Assembly: GCA_017640615.1 (NCBI GenBank)
Contig: JAEPQK010000007.1
Span: 40,407 to 104,406, forward strand
DNA length: 64,000 nt
Direction of reading: 5' to 3'
Source of the DNA: Rhizobiaceae bacterium
GTDB taxonomy: Bacteria; Pseudomonadota; Alphaproteobacteria; Rhizobiales; Rhizobiaceae
This document shows positions 54,070 to 63,636 of this stretch, in pieces; positions within the stretch are counted from its first letter, which is position 1, and each line of letters begins with the position of its first letter. The notes under the pieces were generated by a model. That model ran no database searches. It had not been told where the DNA came from and saw nothing but the letters and a program-made list of their open reading frames with translations. A program made the position numbers and the translations under genes.

Positions 54070-54387
54070 GGTAACGTGCACCCACGCATGCACGATGCGC
54101 GAGAGCGAGAAGACCCAGGCCAATGCAAGCGTTATGATCGTAACGCCGCCCGTCACGAACAGGGACAGGCACGCCGCATAAAACAGCACCGGCAGTTCAA
54201 ACTGGTTTGCCAAGTTGTTGCGCACGAAGATGCTTTCGGGCGGCTCGACCTGATTTTCACGGAACTGCGCCGGCTTTGCGCTGCCCGATTTCACCGCTGA
54301 GATGCGGCGCTTCGAGATGAGCACGTAGACCGCATATACAAGCGCGACGTGCAGCAGCATCGGCCAGAAAATCGCTGTCTGGTTCAT
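53968..54387 (-). CDS. MAPEG-family membrane protein
   Basis: 139-residue protein with four predicted transmembrane helices and the MAPEG pattern ('NLANQFELPVLFYAACLSLF' in helix 2, then 'SRIVHAWVHVTSNRIRYRRPIF'). The family includes membrane glutathione transferases and peroxidases; in bacteria most members are of unknown function but are often found with redox genes, as here beside oxyR and katG. Its 3' end overlaps oxyR by 102 bases, tail to tail. Confidence 0.88.
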   Translation of the reverse strand: MNQTAIFWPMLLHVALVYAVYVLISKRRISAVKSGSAKPAQFRENQVEPPESIFVRNNLANQFELPVLFYAACLSLFVTGGVTIITLALAWVFSLSRIVHAWVHVTSNRIRYRRPIFTLGYLVLAGMWVGLVVALLRAP

Positions 54388-54452
54388 TGGGCCTCCCTTC
54401 GAATTTCCCTCATGCCAACGCTCCTAAGCTGGAGACATAACTACGGCAAGGC

Positions 54453-54481
54453 TTGACATTGCCCTTTCATGTAACATTATA
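54453..54481 (+). promoter_or_regulatory. Promoter of the Rrf2-flavoprotein pair, possibly leaderless
   Basis: TTGACA at 54453-54458 is a perfect -35 box; CATTAT, ATTATA or TTATAA follow at 16-18 base spacing (54475-54482). Transcription would then begin at about 54487-54489, that is at the ATG of the Rrf2 gene (54488), which has no Shine-Dalgarno sequence. A leaderless mRNA is therefore likely. Confidence 0.55.
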
Positions 54482-54487
54482 AGTTCC

Positions 54488-54949
54488 ATGAGATTCGATA
54501 CACGACTATCCGGCATGCTTCACGTCCTCCTGCACATGGTGGAGAGCAAAGAGCCTGTCACTTCGGAGGCGATGGCCGGCTATCTGGGAACCAACGCGGT
54601 CGTGGTGCGCCGTACGATGGCCGGGCTGCGCGACGCAGGGCTCGTGCGCTCGGAGAAAGGCCATGGAGGCGGCTGGGTGGTTGCGCGCGCACCGTCGGAA
54701 ATCAGCCTGGGCGACGTTTACGTGGCGCTTGGGTCGCCGACCCTGTTCGCAATCGGCAACCGCAACGAAAATCCGAACTGTCTGGTGGAAAAGGCGGTCA
54801 ATGCGTCGCTCGGAGAAACGCTGAAAGAGGCGGAGGCGATGGTCGTTTCGCGTCTCCACAGCATCAGCTTGGCCGACGTTGCCAACACGGTCGGGAGCGA
54901 AATGGAAGAGTTCAAACGCGTAATGAGCAGAGGTTTCAAGGATGTATGA
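54488..54949 (+). CDS. Rrf2-family transcriptional regulator
   Basis: 153-residue Rrf2 regulator. The winged helix-turn-helix includes 'VTSEAMAGYLGTNAVVVRRTMAGLRDAGLVRSEKGHGGGWVVAR'. It has a single cysteine (C98, in NPNCLVEKA), so it lacks the three-Cys Fe-S ligand set of IscR/NsrR and more resembles the YwnA/CymR type, perhaps sensing through one thiol. The gene overlaps the following flavoprotein gene by 8 bases, a common pairing in which the regulator controls a thioredoxin-reductase-like enzyme. Confidence 0.9.
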   Translation: MRFDTRLSGMLHVLLHMVESKEPVTSEAMAGYLGTNAVVVRRTMAGLRDAGLVRSEKGHGGGWVVARAPSEISLGDVYVALGSPTLFAIGNRNENPNCLVEKAVNASLGETLKEAEAMVVSRLHSISLADVANTVGSEMEEFKRVMSRGFKDV

Positions 54950-55838
54950 CGTTCTCGTTGTTGGCGGCAGCTATGCAGGCATCGCCGCCGCCCTTCAGCT
55001 TGCCAGGGCACGCCGCACGGTCGCGGTGATCGACGCCGGAAGCCGGCGCAACCGTTTTGCATCGGCCGCGCACGGGTTCCTGAGCCGCGACGGCCACACG
55101 CCCGATCTGATTGCGAGGCAGTCGCGCCGCCAGCTGCTGGCCTATCCAAGCGTCGACTGGATCGATGGCACGGTCTCGCGCTGCACCGGCGCGCTGGATG
55201 CGTTCGAGGCAACAACAACGCGCGGCGAGGTGCTCAAAGGCCGCCGGCTTATCCTTGCCACCGGTGTCGCCGATCAATTGCCGGATGTCCCCGGCCTCTC
55301 GCAGCTCTGGGGGCGCAAGGTGTTCCATTGCCCCTACTGTCACGGCTACGAGCTGGATCGCGGCGCTATCGGCGTTCTGGCATCAAGCGACATGGCGTTT
55401 CACCACGCTGTCGTCGTTTCCGAATGGGGACCGACGACGCTGTTCACAAACGGCATGTTTCAGCCTGACGCGGAGCAGCAGGACGTGTTGCGTGAGCGAG
55501 GCATTGCCGTCGAGCCGGCGCGGCTTACCCGCGTGGCCGACAAAGGCGCCGGGATCGCGGTAGAGCTCGAAAATGGGAGCTCTACAGAGCTGGCTGGATT
55601 GTTCGTGCAGGCGCGCACATCGCCCGCCTGCCCGATCGCCGAACAGCTGGGCTGCAACATCGAAGAGAGCCCGATGGGCACGCATGTCGGCACCAACGGC
55701 ACGCAGGAAACGAGCGTGCCCGGCGTCTTCGCAGCTGGCGACACAGCGCGGGCGGCCGGTAACCTGACCTTCGCGGTCAGTGACGGCGCAATGGCCGGGA
55801 CCGGTGCGCATCGCTCACTGATCTTCCCGCCCGCCTGA
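54942..55838 (+). CDS. Thioredoxin-reductase-like NAD(P)/FAD-dependent oxidoreductase
   Basis: 298-residue flavoprotein of the thioredoxin-reductase fold. The FAD motif is 'VVGGSYAGIAAALQLARARR' near residue 6, the redox motif C130-P-Y-C133 in FHCPYCHGYE, and the C-terminal FAD segment 'GVFAAGDTARAAGNLTFAVSDGAMAG'. CPYC replaces the CATC type of true thioredoxin reductase, so the electron acceptor is probably different. It is translationally coupled to the Rrf2 gene and probably serves in thiol or electrophile stress together with the neighbouring katG-oxyR genes. Confidence 0.9.
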   Translation: MYDVLVVGGSYAGIAAALQLARARRTVAVIDAGSRRNRFASAAHGFLSRDGHTPDLIARQSRRQLLAYPSVDWIDGTVSRCTGALDAFEATTTRGEVLKGRRLILATGVADQLPDVPGLSQLWGRKVFHCPYCHGYELDRGAIGVLASSDMAFHHAVVVSEWGPTTLFTNGMFQPDAEQQDVLRERGIAVEPARLTRVADKGAGIAVELENGSSTELAGLFVQARTSPACPIAEQLGCNIEESPMGTHVGTNGTQETSVPGVFAAGDTARAAGNLTFAVSDGAMAGTGAHRSLIFPPA

Positions 55839-55850
55839 CGGCCGCGAGGC

Positions 55851-57347
55851 TCAGCCGGAGTAGTTCGGGCTTTCCCGCGTGATGGTGACATCATGCGGGT
55901 GGCTCTCGCGCAGGCCGGCGGCCGAAATCCTGATGAACTCGGCCTTCGTGCGCATCTCTTGCAGATTGGCTGCGCCGACATAACCCATGGCAGCCTTCAG
56001 GCCGCCGACGAGCTGGTGCAGGACGCCCGAGACCGGTCCCTTGTACGGAACCTGCCCTTCGATGCCTTCGGGCACCAGCTTCAACGTATCGCGCACCTCG
56101 GCCTGGAAATAGCGGTCGGCGGAGCCGCGCGCCATCGCGCCAACGGAGCCCATGCCGCGATAGGCTTTGAACGAGCGGCCCTGATGCAGATAAACTTCGC
56201 CCGGGCTTTCATCCGTGCCCGCGAGCAACGAGCCCACCATCGCGCCGCGCGCACCGGCGGCTATGGCCTTGGCGAGATCGCCAGAGAATTTGATGCCGCC
56301 ATCCGCGATGACCGGGATGTCGGATTTTTCGGCCTCTTCGGCCGACGCCATGATAGCTGAAAGCTGCGGCACGCCAACGCCGGCAACGACGCGGGTGGTG
56401 CAGATCGAACCCGGACCGATGCCGACCTTGATCGCGTCGGCACCCGCATCGATAAGAGCACGCGTTCCATCGCGCGTGGCGACATTGCCGGCTACGATCC
56501 GCACCGCGTTGGAGAGCTTCTTGATGCGGCCCACTGCATCAAGAACGCGCTGCGAATGGCCATGTGCCGTATCGACCACCAGCAGGTCGACGCCTGCGTC
56601 GAGCAAACGCTCGGAACGCTCAATGCCGTCTTCGCCGACGGTGGTTGCAGCGGCAACGCGCAGACGCCCCTGACTGTCCTTTGACGCGTTCGGGTTGAGT
56701 TGCGACTTCTCGATATCCTTGACCGTAATCAGGCCAACGCAGTTTCCGTCGCCGTCCACCACGAGCAGCTTTTCGATGCGGTGCTGGTGAAGCAGGCGCT
56801 TGGCTTCGTTCTGATCGACATTTTCGCTCACCGTCACCAGTGACTGATGGGTCATCAGTTCGCGCACCAGCTGCGCGGGATCGGACGCAAAGCGCACATC
56901 GCGGTTGGTCAGTATGCCGACCAGCCGGCCATTGGTGAAGCCGCCCTGCCCGCCATTTTCCACCACCGGGATGCCCGAAATGCCGTGGGCGCGCATGAGC
57001 GACTGAGCGTCCGCCAGTGTAGCGTCCGGGCCGATGGTGACCGGGTTGATCACCATGCCGCTTTCGAACTTCTTGACCTGCCGCACTTCCTCCGCCTGCT
57101 GCTCGGGCGTCATGTTGCGGTGGACAACGCCGATGCCGCCGGCCTGCGCCATGGCGATGGCGAGCCGCGATTCGGTCACCGTGTCCATAGCCGAAGAGAG
57201 GATCGGGATATTGAGATCGAAGTCGGCGGCGATGCGGGTCGCCACGCTTGTTTCGCCGGGCATGACCCGCGAGTGACCGGGCTGCAACAGCACGTCGTCA
57301 AAGGTAAGCGCGTGCGATCCGGTCGCTGTTTCGATAATTCTGGCCAT
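55851..57347 (-). CDS. guaB: IMP dehydrogenase
   Basis: 498-residue IMP dehydrogenase, oxidising IMP to XMP with NAD+; the step before GuaA. The barrel is interrupted by a pair of CBS domains (about residues 95-215), and the catalytic Cys316 is in [12 protein letters not shown] chose ATG 57347 ([21 protein letters not shown]) because the family starts here; an upstream in-frame extension to 57590 is not conserved-looking. The 3' end meets the convergent flavoprotein gene 12 bases away. Confidence 0.97.
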   Translation of the reverse strand: MARIIETATGSHALTFDDVLLQPGHSRVMPGETSVATRIAADFDLNIPILSSAMDTVTESRLAIAMAQAGGIGVVHRNMTPEQQAEEVRQVKKFESGMVINPVTIGPDATLADAQSLMRAHGISGIPVVENGGQGGFTNGRLVGILTNRDVRFASDPAQLVRELMTHQSLVTVSENVDQNEAKRLLHQHRIEKLLVVDGDGNCVGLITVKDIEKSQLNPNASKDSQGRLRVAAATTVGEDGIERSERLLDAGVDLLVVDTAHGHSQRVLDAVGRIKKLSNAVRIVAGNVATRDGTRALIDAGADAIKVGIGPGSICTTRVVAGVGVPQLSAIMASAEEAEKSDIPVIADGGIKFSGDLAKAIAAGARGAMVGSLLAGTDESPGEVYLHQGRSFKAYRGMGSVGAMARGSADRYFQAEVRDTLKLVPEGIEGQVPYKGPVSGVLHQLVGGLKAAMGYVGAANLQEMRTKAEFIRISAAGLRESHPHDVTITRESPNYSG

Positions 57348-57550
57348 GACCAATCCCTGCTTTCGATCGGGTAATACGGTAGCCGCGCCGGCCTCGGAAT
57401 GGCCGCGCCGACTCATCGGCTCCGTCGGTGGATTGGCGCTGGCTGGTACCATGGATGGATGGGGAAAGGAAGCTGCCGCAGGGCGAGTGTCCACGCCATC
57501 CGCGCCATCTGTAATCTGTCTGCTATATACCCGCTTCGGCAGGGGATGAT

Positions 57551-58681
57551 ATGGGAACCCCGCTTCAGCTGGACGAGGACATGGATACACAAGACGCAGC
57601 GGCCGGCGCGCCTCCCAGACAATCGATGCGGCGCGAGCAATTCACCTTCTCCGGCACGGGGCGGGAATATTTCGGCATCTGGATCGTCAACATTCTGCTG
57701 ACGATCGTGACGCTCGGCATCTATTCGGCCTGGGCGAAAGTGCGGCGCAACCGCTACTTCTACGGCAATACCCGACTTGCCGGCGGCAGTTTCGACTACC
57801 ACGCACGCCCGATGCAAATCCTGATCGGGCGCATCGTCGTGGTCGCAATCCTGATCGTCTACAATGTCGCAGCGACGCTCGATCAGAGGATCGGCGGCGT
57901 GCTCGGCGTGGTCTTTCTTCTGGCACTGCCATGGTTCGTGATGCGCGGACTGCGCTTCAGCGCCCGTATGACCAGCTTCCGCAATGTGCGCTTCGACTTC
58001 ACCGGCGGTTACGGCGGAGCGTTTCTGGCCTACATACTTGGCGGCCTGCTAACCTGGGGGTCGTTGGGCATTCTGGCGCCCATCGCCTCGCAGTGGATGT
58101 GGCGCTACACGCTGGACAATCTGCGTTATGGCGACCGGCCCATCGACTGCGACCCGCGGCTTGAAAAGCTCTACGGGCAGTTCGTCATGCCGGCGATCAC
58201 CTTCGTGGTTGGGCTGGTCGTGGTGATTGTGCTCGGCGTCACGATCTTCAGCTTCGCCAGCGGGTTGGGGTTCGATTTCGAGGAGTTTTCGTCCGACTTC
58301 GCGGTAGCCGGAATTCTGGCCGCCATATATGCGGCATTCCTGCCGTTCTTTCTGCTTTTCGTGCTTGTCAGTCTTCTCTATTCGGCCGGCGCGCGAAACG
58401 TCGCCTTGTCAGAAACGGTGATCGACGGGCAGCATCTGCTTGCCTCGCATATCGGGCGCTGGCGCTATGCCTGGATCGCCATTTCCAACTTCTTTGCAAC
58501 AATACTGACGCTTGGCCTGGCGCGCCCATGGGCGGCAGTGCGCATGTCGCGGTATCTGGCCAGTGTGACGATGTTGTATTCAGCCGGCTCTCTTGACGAC
58601 TTCTTCTCCACCGTGAAGCAGAGCGAAGGTGTCGTTGGCGCCGAATATATGGATATCGAGGGGCTCGACTTTGGTTTCTGA
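57551..58681 (+). CDS. DUF898 (YjgN-family) membrane protein
   Basis: 376-residue multi-pass membrane protein of the DUF898/YjgN family, function unknown. About eight hydrophobic segments are visible, and the '[44 protein letters not shown]' region near the N-terminus is the family hallmark; a related repeat occurs near residue 315 ('[22 protein letters not shown]'). AGGGG at 57541-57545 precedes the ATG. The 3' end overlaps the M48 protease gene, a common pairing of DUF898 with an M48 protease. Confidence 0.87.
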   Translation: MGTPLQLDEDMDTQDAAAGAPPRQSMRREQFTFSGTGREYFGIWIVNILLTIVTLGIYSAWAKVRRNRYFYGNTRLAGGSFDYHARPMQILIGRIVVVAILIVYNVAATLDQRIGGVLGVVFLLALPWFVMRGLRFSARMTSFRNVRFDFTGGYGGAFLAYILGGLLTWGSLGILAPIASQWMWRYTLDNLRYGDRPIDCDPRLEKLYGQFVMPAITFVVGLVVVIVLGVTIFSFASGLGFDFEEFSSDFAVAGILAAIYAAFLPFFLLFVLVSLLYSAGARNVALSETVIDGQHLLASHIGRWRYAWIAISNFFATILTLGLARPWAAVRMSRYLASVTMLYSAGSLDDFFSTVKQSEGVVGAEYMDIEGLDFGF

Positions 58682-59741
58682 GGCGACGGCCGGCCGGCTG
58701 ATCCGCGGCGTCTGGTATGCGCCACAGACCAGCCGCGCGGTGGAAGCGTCTCTTGTTCTTGAAACCGGCGGGCGGCTCACGGCTCAGGATGAAGCCGGCG
58801 CAGCGCTAGCCTCTTGCGAGTTCTCAGCGGCCGAGGTTTCCGACCGCGTCGGTTCCATTGCAAGGCGCATCACCTTTGCAGATGACAGTGTTTTCGAAAC
58901 CGGCGACAATGATGGCATCGACCGCCTGCTTGCGCCCGTCGCAAAGCCGGGGTCGGGCTTCGTCCATTCGCTCGAACGGTTCCATCCGCGGCTCGCATTG
59001 TTTGTTGTGGTGGTCGCGCTGCTAGCGGTCGCGATCTACCGTTTCGCGGTGCCAGTACTGGTTGAGGTGGCGGTGCTCGTCACGCCACCGGTGGTGCCGG
59101 TGCTTTTATCGTCGTCGACTATGGCGACGCTCGACGGTACCGTGTTCGAACCCTCCAAGCTCGATGCGGAAACACAGAAGAACATCGCCGACGACTTCCG
59201 CGATCTGGCCTCGGTGTCTGCGCGCGGCAGCGATGGATATACGCTCAATTTTCGCGAAGGCGGCCACATCGGCCCCAACGCCTTCGCACTGCCCGACGGT
59301 ACAATCGTTCTCACCGACGAACTGGTGAAGATGGCCAATGACCACCAGACCGTGCTTGGCGTACTCGCGCACGAAATCGGCCACGTGGACCACGAACACA
59401 GCCTGCGGCAAATCTACCGCGCGGCCGGGGTGACCGGGCTCATTCTGCTTATCGGCGGCGATGTGGGCGCAGGTGTGGAAGACATTCTCATTCAGGGCTC
59501 GGCGCTGCTGCAGCTTCGGCACTCGCGCAGCGCGGAAGCCGAGGCCGACCGCTTCAGCATCGAACTCATGCATCGAACAGGAAATGACCCGCTGGCAATT
59601 TCGCGCTTCCTGGAGCTCATTCGCGACAAGCTCGGCGACACCTCCGATTCCGACTTCCTGTCCACGCATCCGGCGACGCCTTCCCGCATTGAGGAAACCA
59701 GGCGCTACGCGGAAGAGCTGATGGCTGCCGCGACCGACTAA
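58671..59741 (+). CDS. M48-family metalloprotease, membrane-anchored
   Basis: 356-residue zinc protease if it starts at TTG 58671, which has GAGGGG 7 bases before it; a GTG at 58629 would add 14 residues. A polar N-terminal domain (about 90 residues) is followed by one or two membrane helices (about 105-150) and then the protease domain with the zinc motif H234-E-I-G-H238 in VLAHEIGHVDHEH and a downstream Glu in SAEAEADRFSIEL. The start overlaps the DUF898 stop by 11 bases. It probably acts on damaged membrane or envelope proteins; its relation to DUF898 is unknown. Confidence 0.87.
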   Translation: MVSEATAGRLIRGVWYAPQTSRAVEASLVLETGGRLTAQDEAGAALASCEFSAAEVSDRVGSIARRITFADDSVFETGDNDGIDRLLAPVAKPGSGFVHSLERFHPRLALFVVVVALLAVAIYRFAVPVLVEVAVLVTPPVVPVLLSSSTMATLDGTVFEPSKLDAETQKNIADDFRDLASVSARGSDGYTLNFREGGHIGPNAFALPDGTIVLTDELVKMANDHQTVLGVLAHEIGHVDHEHSLRQIYRAAGVTGLILLIGGDVGAGVEDILIQGSALLQLRHSRSAEAEADRFSIELMHRTGNDPLAISRFLELIRDKLGDTSDSDFLSTHPATPSRIEETRRYAEELMAAATD

Positions 59742-59855
59742 CCGAAGCCTGGACCACTCGATTTCGCATCGATCTCAGCCGGCAAACGGGACACGGGCAC
59801 GCCGGCATGATAACTCTCGGCCTTCCGTTCTAACCCTCCGCATCCGGACCGCGTC

Positions 59856-61253
59856 TTGAACCGCACACTTCCCATCGTGCTGGCCGTTGCCCTGTTCATG
59901 GAACACATGGACTCAACGGTCATCGCGACATCGCTGCCCGCTATTGCGCTCGACATCGGCACTAGCCCGGTGGCGCTCAAGCTTGCGCTGACATCCTACC
60001 TCGTCTCGCTGGCGATTTTTATTCCGGTCAGCGGCTGGATGGCCGACCGTTTCGGCGCGCGGAAGGTGTTTCGCGCCGCAATCGCCGTGTTTGTCGTCGG
60101 TTCCATCCTGTGCGCCATTTCCGGCTCGCTGGGGGCGTTCGTGGTGTCGCGTTTCATTCAGGGTATGGGCGGCGCGATGATGACGCCGCTGGCGCGTCTC
60201 GTGCTGGTGCGGGCTACGCCTCGCAGCGATCTGGTGAACGCGATGGCGTGGCTGACAGTGCCGGCGCTGATCGGGCCGATGGTGGGGCCGCCGGTCGGCG
60301 GCTTTCTCACCACCTACGTCTCCTGGCACTGGATTTTCCTGATCAATGTGCCGATCGGCATTGCCGGCATTCTGATTTCAGGGCGCGTGTTGCCAGATCT
60401 CGAAGGTGAGCCCGACCGCAAGATCGACTGGCGCGGTTTCTTTCTGGCCGCCGTCGCGGCGTCGGGCATCGTGTTCGGACTTTCCGTCATCAGCCTGCCG
60501 GCGCTGCCGCCGGCATTCGGCATTGCAGCGGTGGTTGTCGGCTGTGTCGCCGCTGTCGCCTACCCGTTCCATGCGCGCCGAACCGAGCGGCCATTGCTTG
60601 ACCTTGGCCTGTTTTCGAACCGCGCATTTGCCTCTGCAATCAATGGCGGCTTCCTCTTTCGCGTCGGCACCGGCGCAACGCCCTTCCTGCTGCCGCTGAT
60701 GTTTCAGCTGCTCTTTGGGCTGACGCCGTTTCAGTCCGGCCTGCTGACCTTTGTCACCGCTTTCGGCGCGATCGGCATGAAGTTCATCGCCAGCGGAACC
60801 TTGCGCCGCGCGGGCTTCCGTACGGTGACCATTGCCAGTGCCGCGCTCGGCGGTCTCCTGATCGGCGCCAATGCGCTCTTCACTTCCGACACGCCTTATG
60901 TGGTGATCGCCGTCATCCTGTTCGCTGCCGGCCTGGCGCGTTCGCTGTTTTTCACCAGCACCAACGCGCTGGTGTTCGCTGAGCTCTCCGACAAAGATGC
61001 CGCGCAGGCGACAGCGATCGCCTCGGTCAGCCAGCAGATCAGCATTGCGCTCGGCGTCGCCGTTGCCGGCGGGCTGCTCGAGATTGTGCAGGCGGTGACG
61101 GGTTCAGGGCTCGACCGCACGGCGTTTGTGGTGGCGTTCGGTGTCGCAGCGATCGCGTCGGTGCTCTCGGCCCTCTTTTTCGCGCGCCTGCCCGCCAACA
61201 CCGGCAGCCTCGTTTCAGGCCATGGCCGGCGCGGCGCTACTCGCGACCCTTGA
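59856..61253 (+). CDS. MFS transporter, DHA2-like drug exporter family
   Basis: 465-residue major facilitator with about 12-14 helices. The N-terminal motif '[18 protein letters not shown]' (DHA2 motif D1), motif A-like '[14 protein letters not shown]' after helix 2 and motif C-like '[29 protein letters not shown]' identify the drug:H+ antiporter group. It starts with TTG at 59856; there is no obvious Shine-Dalgarno site. Its last 17 bases overlap the convergent rlmE gene. The substrate is unknown. Confidence 0.9.
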   Translation: MNRTLPIVLAVALFMEHMDSTVIATSLPAIALDIGTSPVALKLALTSYLVSLAIFIPVSGWMADRFGARKVFRAAIAVFVVGSILCAISGSLGAFVVSRFIQGMGGAMMTPLARLVLVRATPRSDLVNAMAWLTVPALIGPMVGPPVGGFLTTYVSWHWIFLINVPIGIAGILISGRVLPDLEGEPDRKIDWRGFFLAAVAASGIVFGLSVISLPALPPAFGIAAVVVGCVAAVAYPFHARRTERPLLDLGLFSNRAFASAINGGFLFRVGTGATPFLLPLMFQLLFGLTPFQSGLLTFVTAFGAIGMKFIASGTLRRAGFRTVTIASAALGGLLIGANALFTSDTPYVVIAVILFAAGLARSLFFTSTNALVFAELSDKDAAQATAIASVSQQISIALGVAVAGGLLEIVQAVTGSGLDRTAFVVAFGVAAIASVLSALFFARLPANTGSLVSGHGRRGATRDP

Positions 61254-61932
61254 AGCCTTTCGCAAGCAAATAGAGTTCGACCGATTCATCGCGCGAGGCC
61301 GGCGGCTTCACATGATGGACCGATTTGAAGCCGCGCTTCAGGCTGTCGAGCAGAGCGTTTTCGGTGCCGCCCTGAAATGTCTTTGCCAGAAAGTGACCGC
61401 CCGGCTTCAGCACCGACAGCGCAAAATCCGCCGCGACCTCGCACAAATGCATGGTGCGGATATGGTCTGTCCTTCTGTGACCTGTGGTCGGGGCCGCCAT
61501 GTCGGACAGCACGATATCGGGTTCGCCGCCCAGCACTTCGATCAGCTTCGCCGGCGCTTCGTCGTCGAGGAAGTCCATCTTCAGAATGGCAGCGCCCGGG
61601 ACCGGGTCCATATCGAGATAATCGATTGCCACGACGCGGATATCGTCTTCCGTGGAGCCGGTGCGCGTCACCGCCACCTGCGTCCAGCCGCCGGGGGCCG
61701 CACCCAGATCGATCACCCGCATGCCGGGCCTGATCAGTTCATAGCGGTCGTCGATCTCGGTAAGCTTGAAAGCCGCGCGGGAGCGATAGCCCTCATTCTT
61801 GGCCTTATGCACATAGGGATCGTTGAGATGCCGCTCGAGCCAGCGACGCGAGGAGTTTTTCAACCCGCTCTTCTTCTTGATGCGCGTTTTCAGCGCCCGA
61901 CCGCCACCGCCCTTGTTTCCCGAACGCGACAT
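61237..61932 (-). CDS. rlmE: 23S rRNA (uridine-2'-O-)-methyltransferase RlmE (FtsJ)
   Basis: 231-residue RlmE, which 2'-O-methylates U2552 of 23S rRNA and is important for 50S assembly. The catalytic K-D-K-E set is visible: K56 in RSRAAFKL, D144 in VLSDMAAP, K184 in LAKTFQG and E219 in [12 protein letters not shown] motif I is '[15 protein letters not shown]' near residue 73. The N-terminal basic, Gly/Lys-rich tail is longer than in E. coli. The start overlaps the ppx stop (TGATG), which sets it. Confidence 0.95.
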   Translation of the reverse strand: MSRSGNKGGGGRALKTRIKKKSGLKNSSRRWLERHLNDPYVHKAKNEGYRSRAAFKLTEIDDRYELIRPGMRVIDLGAAPGGWTQVAVTRTGSTEDDIRVVAIDYLDMDPVPGAAILKMDFLDDEAPAKLIEVLGGEPDIVLSDMAAPTTGHRRTDHIRTMHLCEVAADFALSVLKPGGHFLAKTFQGGTENALLDSLKRGFKSVHHVKPPASRDESVELYLLAKGFKGRE

Positions 61933-63290
61933 CAGCGCCCGCCCCGGCCGCGGAAACGGCGGCGACGCCACACGCCATCGTCGGCCATCAGTTCGCTCAG
62001 CATGCCTTCGCGCAAGCCACGGTCGGCGACGCGCAGGCGCTCCGCCGGCCAAACCTTGCGGATCGCTTCGAGGATCGCACAGCCTGCCAGCACAAGATCG
62101 GCACGGTCTGCGCCGATGCACGGATTGGCCTTGCGCTCTTCGAATGAAAGGCCAAGCAACCGTTCCAGAATGCCATCGACTTCCTGGCTATTCAGCCACA
62201 GACCGTCGACGCGGCGGCGGTCATAACGTTCGAGTTCCAGGTGAACGCCGGCAAGCGTGGTGACCGTGCCGGATGTTCCGAGCAGGTGAAAGCGTGACCC
62301 AGCTGCCAGGCTGCCGAGCTTGTGCCGGTCCTCAAATGAAGTGAGCATCTCGCCGACGGCAGCAACCATGGCATCGAAGCTCTCGCGGGTGACATCGCGG
62401 CCGCCGAACCGCTCGGCCAGCGTCACCACACCTACGGGCAGCGATGTCCATGAAATGATGTGGCTCGCGAGACGCGGCGAGCGGCGCTCGGAAACATCGA
62501 TCAGCGCGATTTCGGACGAACCGCCGCCGATGTCGAACAAGACCACGGCATCCGTTCCTCGTTCCACAAGTGAGCCGCAGCCGGACACGGCCAGCCGTGC
62601 CTCGGTCTGACGGTCAATGATTTCCAGATCGAGGCCGGTTTCTTCTTTCACGCGGGCCAGAAAATGCTCGCCATTTTCGGCAGAGCGGCACGCTTCGGTT
62701 GCGATCAGGCGGGAGCGCTTGATGTCGCGCAGGGCGAGCTTGTCAGCGCACACTTTCAGCGCCTCGACGGCGCGGTCCATCGCCGCGTCCGACAGGCGGC
62801 CGGAGGCAGAAAGCCCCTCGCCCAGACGCACTATACGTGAAAAGGCATCGATGACACGGAACTGCCCCGGACGCTGTGGCACAGCAACCAGCAGACGGCA
62901 ATTGTTGGTGCCCAGATCGAGCGCGGCGTAGATCGGGCCGCGCTTACCCTGAGGGGTGTAGCGATGGCGCTGTTGGCCGGCCGCGGGAGCGACTTGCGTC
63001 GTTTGCTGCGGAGGCAGAACCGGCGTCGCCACAGTCTGCGCCCCGTCAGCATTCGCGCCCGGCGGAACGGTGTCGCGGGCGAAAACCTTGCGGTTTCGTC
63101 TGCGCTTTCGGCGCCGTCCACGTTTTTGCTTTTGTCCGGGCGCGTCATCCGGATGCGAACCGGGCGCGGGCCGAGGCTGGTCAACCTGCGGCCTGTGCGC
63201 CATGTCCGCCTCGCCGGTTGGACGTTCGGCCCCTTCCGGCTCAGGCGACGCCCCGCCCGGCGCCAAAACGCCGGTGTCGGGATCTTTCAA
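61932..63290 (-). CDS. Ppx/GppA family phosphatase
   Basis: Exopolyphosphatase/guanosine-pentaphosphate phosphohydrolase family, 452 residues from TTG 63290. Family motifs are '[15 protein letters not shown]', '[14 protein letters not shown]', '[15 protein letters not shown]' and '[13 protein letters not shown]'. It degrades polyphosphate or pppGpp in the cytoplasm. The N-terminus (about 110 residues) is a disordered, Pro/Gly/basic-rich extension ('[15 protein letters not shown]') seen in related Hyphomicrobiales proteins. Possible starts are TTG 63290 (AAGAGGTGG six bases before), ATG 63203 (GAGG five bases before) and ATG 63350. It is translationally coupled to rlmE. Confidence 0.92.
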   Translation of the reverse strand: MKDPDTGVLAPGGASPEPEGAERPTGEADMAHRPQVDQPRPAPGSHPDDAPGQKQKRGRRRKRRRNRKVFARDTVPPGANADGAQTVATPVLPPQQTTQVAPAAGQQRHRYTPQGKRGPIYAALDLGTNNCRLLVAVPQRPGQFRVIDAFSRIVRLGEGLSASGRLSDAAMDRAVEALKVCADKLALRDIKRSRLIATEACRSAENGEHFLARVKEETGLDLEIIDRQTEARLAVSGCGSLVERGTDAVVLFDIGGGSSEIALIDVSERRSPRLASHIISWTSLPVGVVTLAERFGGRDVTRESFDAMVAAVGEMLTSFEDRHKLGSLAAGSRFHLLGTSGTVTTLAGVHLELERYDRRRVDGLWLNSQEVDGILERLLGLSFEERKANPCIGADRADLVLAGCAILEAIRKVWPAERLRVADRGLREGMLSELMADDGVWRRRRFRGRGGR

Positions 63291-63497
63291 GTCAGTCCAC
63301 CTCTTGCGCCGCGCTGCTGCCGGAACGGGCCGGCGCCGCCGCAGGCGCATAAATGGTTACGTTGGCGACAGGATAGCAGCCGGCCCCGTTTTCACCAAGA
63401 GCAGCTTGCGGGTTGAACCGAAGACGATATTGACTATTTTTATTTGCAGACTAGAACGCGCTCATCGCGAGCGCTTCACGGTGCCCCGCGCAGGCTT

Positions 63498-63571
63498 TGG
63501 GGAATAGGTTAACGGTAGACCCACGGACTCTGACTCCGTTAGTCCTGGTTCGAATCCAGGTTCCCCAGCCA
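63498..63571 (+). tRNA. tRNA-Gln (anticodon CTG)
   Basis: A 74-base cloverleaf with encoded CCA: acceptor TGGGGAA (63498-63504) pairs with TTCCCCA (63561-63567), followed by G and CCA. The anticodon arm ACGGA-CTCTGAC-TCCGT (63523-63539) has U33 and anticodon CTG at 63530-63532, reading CAG. The T arm contains GGTTCGAATCC. The TGGGGAA start is usual for bacterial tRNA-Gln. Confidence 0.96.
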
Positions 63572-63636
63572 ACCACCCTTCTGTTTCCCGCATTTGCATC
63601 CGACGACAACCACATTGGTTGGGATCGGGTTCGCGC

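Noticed and set aside
55851..57590. IMP dehydrogenase with an 81-residue N-terminal extension
   Set aside because: IMP dehydrogenases begin near the [10 protein letters not shown] sequence at 57347; the extension has no conserved features and would cover the promoter region.
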